NCBI GenBank assembly: GCA_002391555.1
Contig: DGFG01000112.1
Location: 1 to 9,140 of the forward strand
Direction of reading: 5' to 3'
Source: Firmicutes bacterium UBA3906
Lineage (GTDB): Bacteria > Bacillota > Clostridia > Caldicoprobacterales > DTU083
Length of the DNA: 9,140 bases
This document shows, in pieces, positions 6,856 to 9,140 of this stretch (the stretch's first letter is position 1; each line of letters starts with the position of its first letter). Below the pieces are notes generated by a model. It had not been told where the DNA came from, did not search any database, and was given only the letters and a program-made list of their open reading frames with translations. The position numbers and the translations under genes are program-made.

Positions 6856-7445
6856 TTTCTCCTAAAGCTTATTTTGTTCTCATTTCCAATTATCAGCCTG
6901 CTGATATTGGCCCTATGCCTTAGTATAGCCATCAAGGCTAAGAGGCTGCCTAGTATGATTATTTCTACAGGGTAGGAAAATACTATAAGCAGTATTGGAA
7001 AAAGCGTTGCACAGCTTATTGACGCCAAGGATACATAGCGGGTCAGTAGCACTAGCAAAAGGCCAAAGGCTAGTAAAATAACTGCCAATTCAATCGATAG
7101 TACTAATATAACACCAAAGGAGCTAGCAACTCCCTTTCCACCCTTAAAATCTAAGACTACTGGCCAATTGTGGCCTACCACCGCAAACCCACCTGCAACC
7201 AATATTCCAACTGGGCTGCCTATTATCCAAAGGCCTATTAGGGCTGCAAGTATGCCCTTTAGAACATCGCTAATAAAAACTATAGCCCCAGCCCTTAAAC
7301 CTAGTACCCGGTATGTATTAGTTGCACCCGCATTACCACTACCATGGTCCCTAATATCTATATTTTTCATACCCTTGCCTACAAAATAAGAAGCTGTAAA
7401 GTTTCCTAATGCGTAGCCTATTACTGCTACAAGTAGATATAACAT
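6852..7445 (-). CDS. plsY: Acyl-phosphate:glycerol-3-phosphate acyltransferase PlsY
   Basis: PlsY is the integral membrane enzyme that transfers an acyl group from acyl-phosphate (made by PlsX, not in this window) to sn-glycerol 3-phosphate, giving lysophosphatidic acid. The 197-residue length is typical. The three family motifs are present: GSGNAGATN at 35-43, GHNWP at 91-95 followed by FKGGKG at 100-105, and RHRANISR at 176-183 followed by GNENK at 187-191. The rest is strongly hydrophobic, with likely membrane spans near 2-22, 52-75, 78-90, 109-134 and 138-175 (probably more than one in the last). The ATG at 7445 follows an AGGAGG by 9 nt. It starts 13 nt after the der stop, and its stop overlaps the gpsA start by 4 nt, so the three genes are very likely cotranscribed. 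Confidence 0.96.
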   Translation of the reverse strand: MLYLLVAVIGYALGNFTASYFVGKGMKNIDIRDHGSGNAGATNTYRVLGLRAGAIVFISDVLKGILAALIGLWIIGSPVGILVAGGFAVVGHNWPVVLDFKGGKGVASSFGVILVLSIELAVILLAFGLLLVLLTRYVSLASISCATLFPILLIVFSYPVEIIILGSLLALMAILRHRANISRLIIGNENKISFRRK

Positions 7446-7458
7446 GATTTTTTGCCTC

Positions 7459-8775
7459 CTATTTAGTCCTGTCTCTGACGATTATCCTGAGGGGAGTACC
7501 CTCAAGGCCAAAGGTCTTTCTGAAATAGTTTTCTAGATACCGCTTGTATGAATAATGCATCAGGCTAGAATCATTCACAAAAAGAACAAAGGTAGGTGGT
7601 TTAACCGCCACCTGGGTACCGTAGTAGATCTTTAGCCTCCTCCCTTTGTCAGCAGGGGGCTCGTTTACAGCCATAGCATCTGTTAGGCAATCGTTTAGGA
7701 CTCCTGTCGATATCCTAAAGGTACATTGGTTATAAACATAGTTGACAAGCTCTATTATCCTGTCTACCCTCTTGCCTGTCTTTGCTGATATAAATAGGCT
7801 AGGAGTGTAAGTCATAAAGGCAATCTGATTTGTCAGCCTGTTTCTGTATTCATTCATAGAGCCAGTATGCTTAGTTATAAGATCCCATTTGTTGACTACA
7901 AAGATTGATCCCTTGCCCTCTTCATGGACCAGGCCAGCTATCTTTTCGTCCTGTTCTGTGGCTTCTTCTGTGGCATCTATCATAATTAGGGCTACATCAC
8001 ACCTTCTAATAGCACTCAGGGCCCTTAAAACGGAATATCGCTCAAGTGGATCTGTAATCTTGCTCTTGCGGCGAATGCCTGCAGTATCTATTATAAGATA
8101 CTTTTGGCCCCTATATTCAAAGCTCGTATCGATAGCATCTCTCGTTGTGCCGGGTATGTTACTTACTATTGAGCGCTCCTCACCTAGCAGATAGTTAACC
8201 AGAGAGGACTTGCCTACGTTGGGCTTGCCTACTACTGCAATTTTGATTATATCCTCATCCTCGTGACTTGCCTCAACCTTGTCAAGCCGGTCTATAATAG
8301 CATCTAGTAAATCACCTAGGCCCCTTTTATGAGAGGCAGATATGGGTATTGGGTCACCAATTGCCAGGTTGTAAAACTCGTATAGGTTTACCTCTTCTTC
8401 TACAGAGTCAAGCTTGTTTACACATAATACTATGGGTTTATCAACCTTCCTTAACATAGTGGCAACTTCATTATCTGCTGGGGTTATACCCTCCTTGCCA
8501 TCAACCATAAAGAGGATTACATCTGCTGACTCTATGGCTGCCTGGGCTTGATTTCTCATTTGAATTAAGATCTCATCCTTGCTATCTGGCTCTATACCAC
8601 CAGTATCCACCAAGGTAAAGCTATGGTTGAGCCACTCTACATCTGTATAAATCCTATCCCTGGTTACTCCCGGGGTGTCGTCTACTATTGATATCCTTTT
8701 GCCGGCTATATTGTTAAAAAGCGTGGATTTGCCAACATTGGGCCTACCCACTACTGCAACAATCTGTTTTGCCAT
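7459..8775 (-). CDS. der: Ribosome biogenesis GTPase Der (EngA), double GTPase domain
   Basis: Der is an essential cytoplasmic GTPase that assists maturation of the 50S ribosomal subunit. The 438-residue protein has the diagnostic two tandem G domains plus a C-terminal KH-like domain. G domain 1 has GRPNVGKST at 10-18, DTPGVTRDR at 33-41, DTGG at 57-60 and NKLD at 120-123. After an acidic linker (EDED near 172-175), G domain 2 has GKPNVGKSS at 183-191, PGTTRDA at 208-214, DTAG at 230-233 and NKWD at 295-298. The KH-like part (about 355-435) includes RRLKIYYGTQV and ends IIVRDRTK. The ATG at 8775 follows GGAGG at 7-nt spacing. No residues look missing. It probably heads the der-plsY-gpsA operon or is cotranscribed with the DUF512 gene 79 nt upstream; I see no convincing promoter between them. 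Confidence 0.98.
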   Translation of the reverse strand: MAKQIVAVVGRPNVGKSTLFNNIAGKRISIVDDTPGVTRDRIYTDVEWLNHSFTLVDTGGIEPDSKDEILIQMRNQAQAAIESADVILFMVDGKEGITPADNEVATMLRKVDKPIVLCVNKLDSVEEEVNLYEFYNLAIGDPIPISASHKRGLGDLLDAIIDRLDKVEASHEDEDIIKIAVVGKPNVGKSSLVNYLLGEERSIVSNIPGTTRDAIDTSFEYRGQKYLIIDTAGIRRKSKITDPLERYSVLRALSAIRRCDVALIMIDATEEATEQDEKIAGLVHEEGKGSIFVVNKWDLITKHTGSMNEYRNRLTNQIAFMTYTPSLFISAKTGKRVDRIIELVNYVYNQCTFRISTGVLNDCLTDAMAVNEPPADKGRRLKIYYGTQVAVKPPTFVLFVNDSSLMHYSYKRYLENYFRKTFGLEGTPLRIIVRDRTK

Positions 8776-8785
8776 GTTTTTACCT

Positions 8786-8819
8786 CCAATTTATAAGCCT
8801 ATATAAGACCCTTTATAAG
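8786..8819. repeat. Three contiguous degenerate 10-12 nt repeats before der
   Basis: Three back-to-back units (8786-8797, 8798-8807, 8808-8819) each end in TATAAG on the plus strand: CCAATTTATAAG, CCTATATAAG and ACCCTTTATAAG. In the der direction each begins CTTATA, and the last runs into the ribosome binding site (8783-8787). They occupy the der leader. Function unknown. Confidence 0.4.
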
Positions 8820-8835
8820 TACTGGTCTAAAGGGT
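8808..8835 (-). other. Small inverted repeat in the DUF512-der gap
   Basis: ACCCTTT (8808-8814) and AAAGGGT (8829-8835) can form a 7-bp stem with a 14-nt loop. A competing 5-bp pairing, AGACC (8806-8810) with GGTCT (8824-8828), excludes it. No U-tract follows in the direction of transcription, so I do not call a terminator. A perfect 10-bp palindrome, TTACTAGTAA (8835-8844), is adjacent. Confidence 0.3.
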
Positions 8836-8854
8836 TACTAGTAAAATCAACTGC

Positions 8855-9140
8855 CTAGCTGTCAATACCTAAAATAGCGTCTACAAGGGCCTGGCCATCT
8901 ACCTGGACCACCTTAACCTCTAAACCTGTTTCCTTTTCAATACTTTCAAGGGCTAGGTCATCTAAAAATACATCTTCTCCACGTCTTAGCATAACGTGAG
9001 GTAATAAGATTTGGTCACCTAAAGACCTGCCCTTGACTGAGGATAATATATCTTTTCCTGTAACTAGGCCAGCTACGGTTACATTTTCGCCAAAAAACTG
9101 GTTTTCAACAGCAATAACCTCTACCTTGACCCCATACTTT
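8855..9140 (-). CDS. DUF512-domain protein, putative radical-SAM/FeS protein (partial, only the C-terminus in window)
   Basis: From the right edge the minus strand reads 94 codons without interruption, beginning KYGVKVEVIAVENQFFG and ending at TAG (8857-8855) after ILGIDS. Features typical of the C-terminal DUF512 part of the clostridial putative radical-SAM family are ENQFFG (12-17 of the visible part), VTVAGLVTG (20-28), LLPHVMLRRG (45-54) and FLDD (58-61). The family as I know it has an N-terminal PDZ-like region and a radical-SAM domain before DUF512. Those would lie outside the window, so the cysteine motif cannot be checked. The biochemical role is not established. In Clostridia such a gene often lies directly upstream of der, as here with a 79-nt gap, which supports the assignment. 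Confidence 0.82.
   Translation of the reverse strand, partial: KYGVKVEVIAVENQFFGENVTVAGLVTGKDILSSVKGRSLGDQILLPHVMLRRGEDVFLDDLALESIEKETGLEVKVVQVDGQALVDAILGIDS

Noticed and set aside
5978..8194. Plus-strand open frames opposite gpsA, plsY and der
   Set aside because: The minus-strand genes carry complete family motifs over the same bases, and none of the antisense frames has plausible start signals or recognisable domains.
8776..8854. A separate sigma-A promoter for der
   Set aside because: Several TATA-like strings exist within the TATAAG repeats, but none has an acceptable -35 at 16-18 nt.
1..9140. Mobile elements, CRISPR arrays, tRNA/rRNA genes, defence or other novel multigene systems
   Set aside because: All long open stretches are accounted for by conserved housekeeping or sporulation genes. 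I saw no transposase, terminal repeats, regularly spaced repeats or tRNA-like folds.

Overview
This looks like an ordinary chromosomal segment of a low-to-moderate G+C, endospore-forming Firmicute, most likely a member of the Clostridia. The evidence is a complete spoIVA (spore coat morphogenesis), strong AGGAGG-type ribosome binding sites, frequent ATA, CTA and AGG codons, and the order [DUF512 protein]-der-plsY-gpsA-spoIVA, an arrangement I recall from clostridial genomes. I cannot name a genus from the sequence.

Layout from left to right. Positions 1-845 (minus, running off the left edge) hold the N-terminal 281 codons of hisZ, the regulatory subunit of ATP phosphoribosyltransferase. A 272-bp divergent intergenic region (846-1117) carries a perfect-consensus sigma-A promoter for hisZ with a 30-bp inverted repeat abutting its -10 box, and a likely promoter for the plus-strand gene hisJ (1118-1918), a PHP-family histidinol-phosphatase starting at TTG. 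A strong terminator that can work in both directions separates hisJ from the convergent transketolase gene tkt (2033-4027, minus), which has its own promoter.

From 4187 to the right edge everything is on the minus strand and reads leftward: the C-terminal 94 codons of a DUF512 putative radical-SAM protein (8855-9140), der (ribosome-assembly GTPase), plsY and gpsA (first acylation and G3P supply for phospholipid synthesis), and spoIVA. der, plsY and gpsA are tightly packed (13-nt gap, then a 4-nt overlap) and are probably one operon. spoIVA follows after 137 nt that contain a sigma-E-like promoter, so it can be expressed separately in the mother cell. A hairpin terminator ends this block at 4133-4164.

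Functional links: hisZ and hisJ both serve histidine synthesis, and transketolase supplies pentose phosphates from which PRPP, the substrate of the HisG-HisZ enzyme, is made. GpsA and PlsY perform consecutive steps of phospholipid synthesis. I found no mobile element, CRISPR array, RNA gene, defence system or unknown multigene system. The observations most worth checking are regulatory: the inverted repeat at the hisZ start site, the palindrome overlapping the spoIVA -35 region, the palindrome upstream of the tkt promoter, and the short tandem repeat in front of der.
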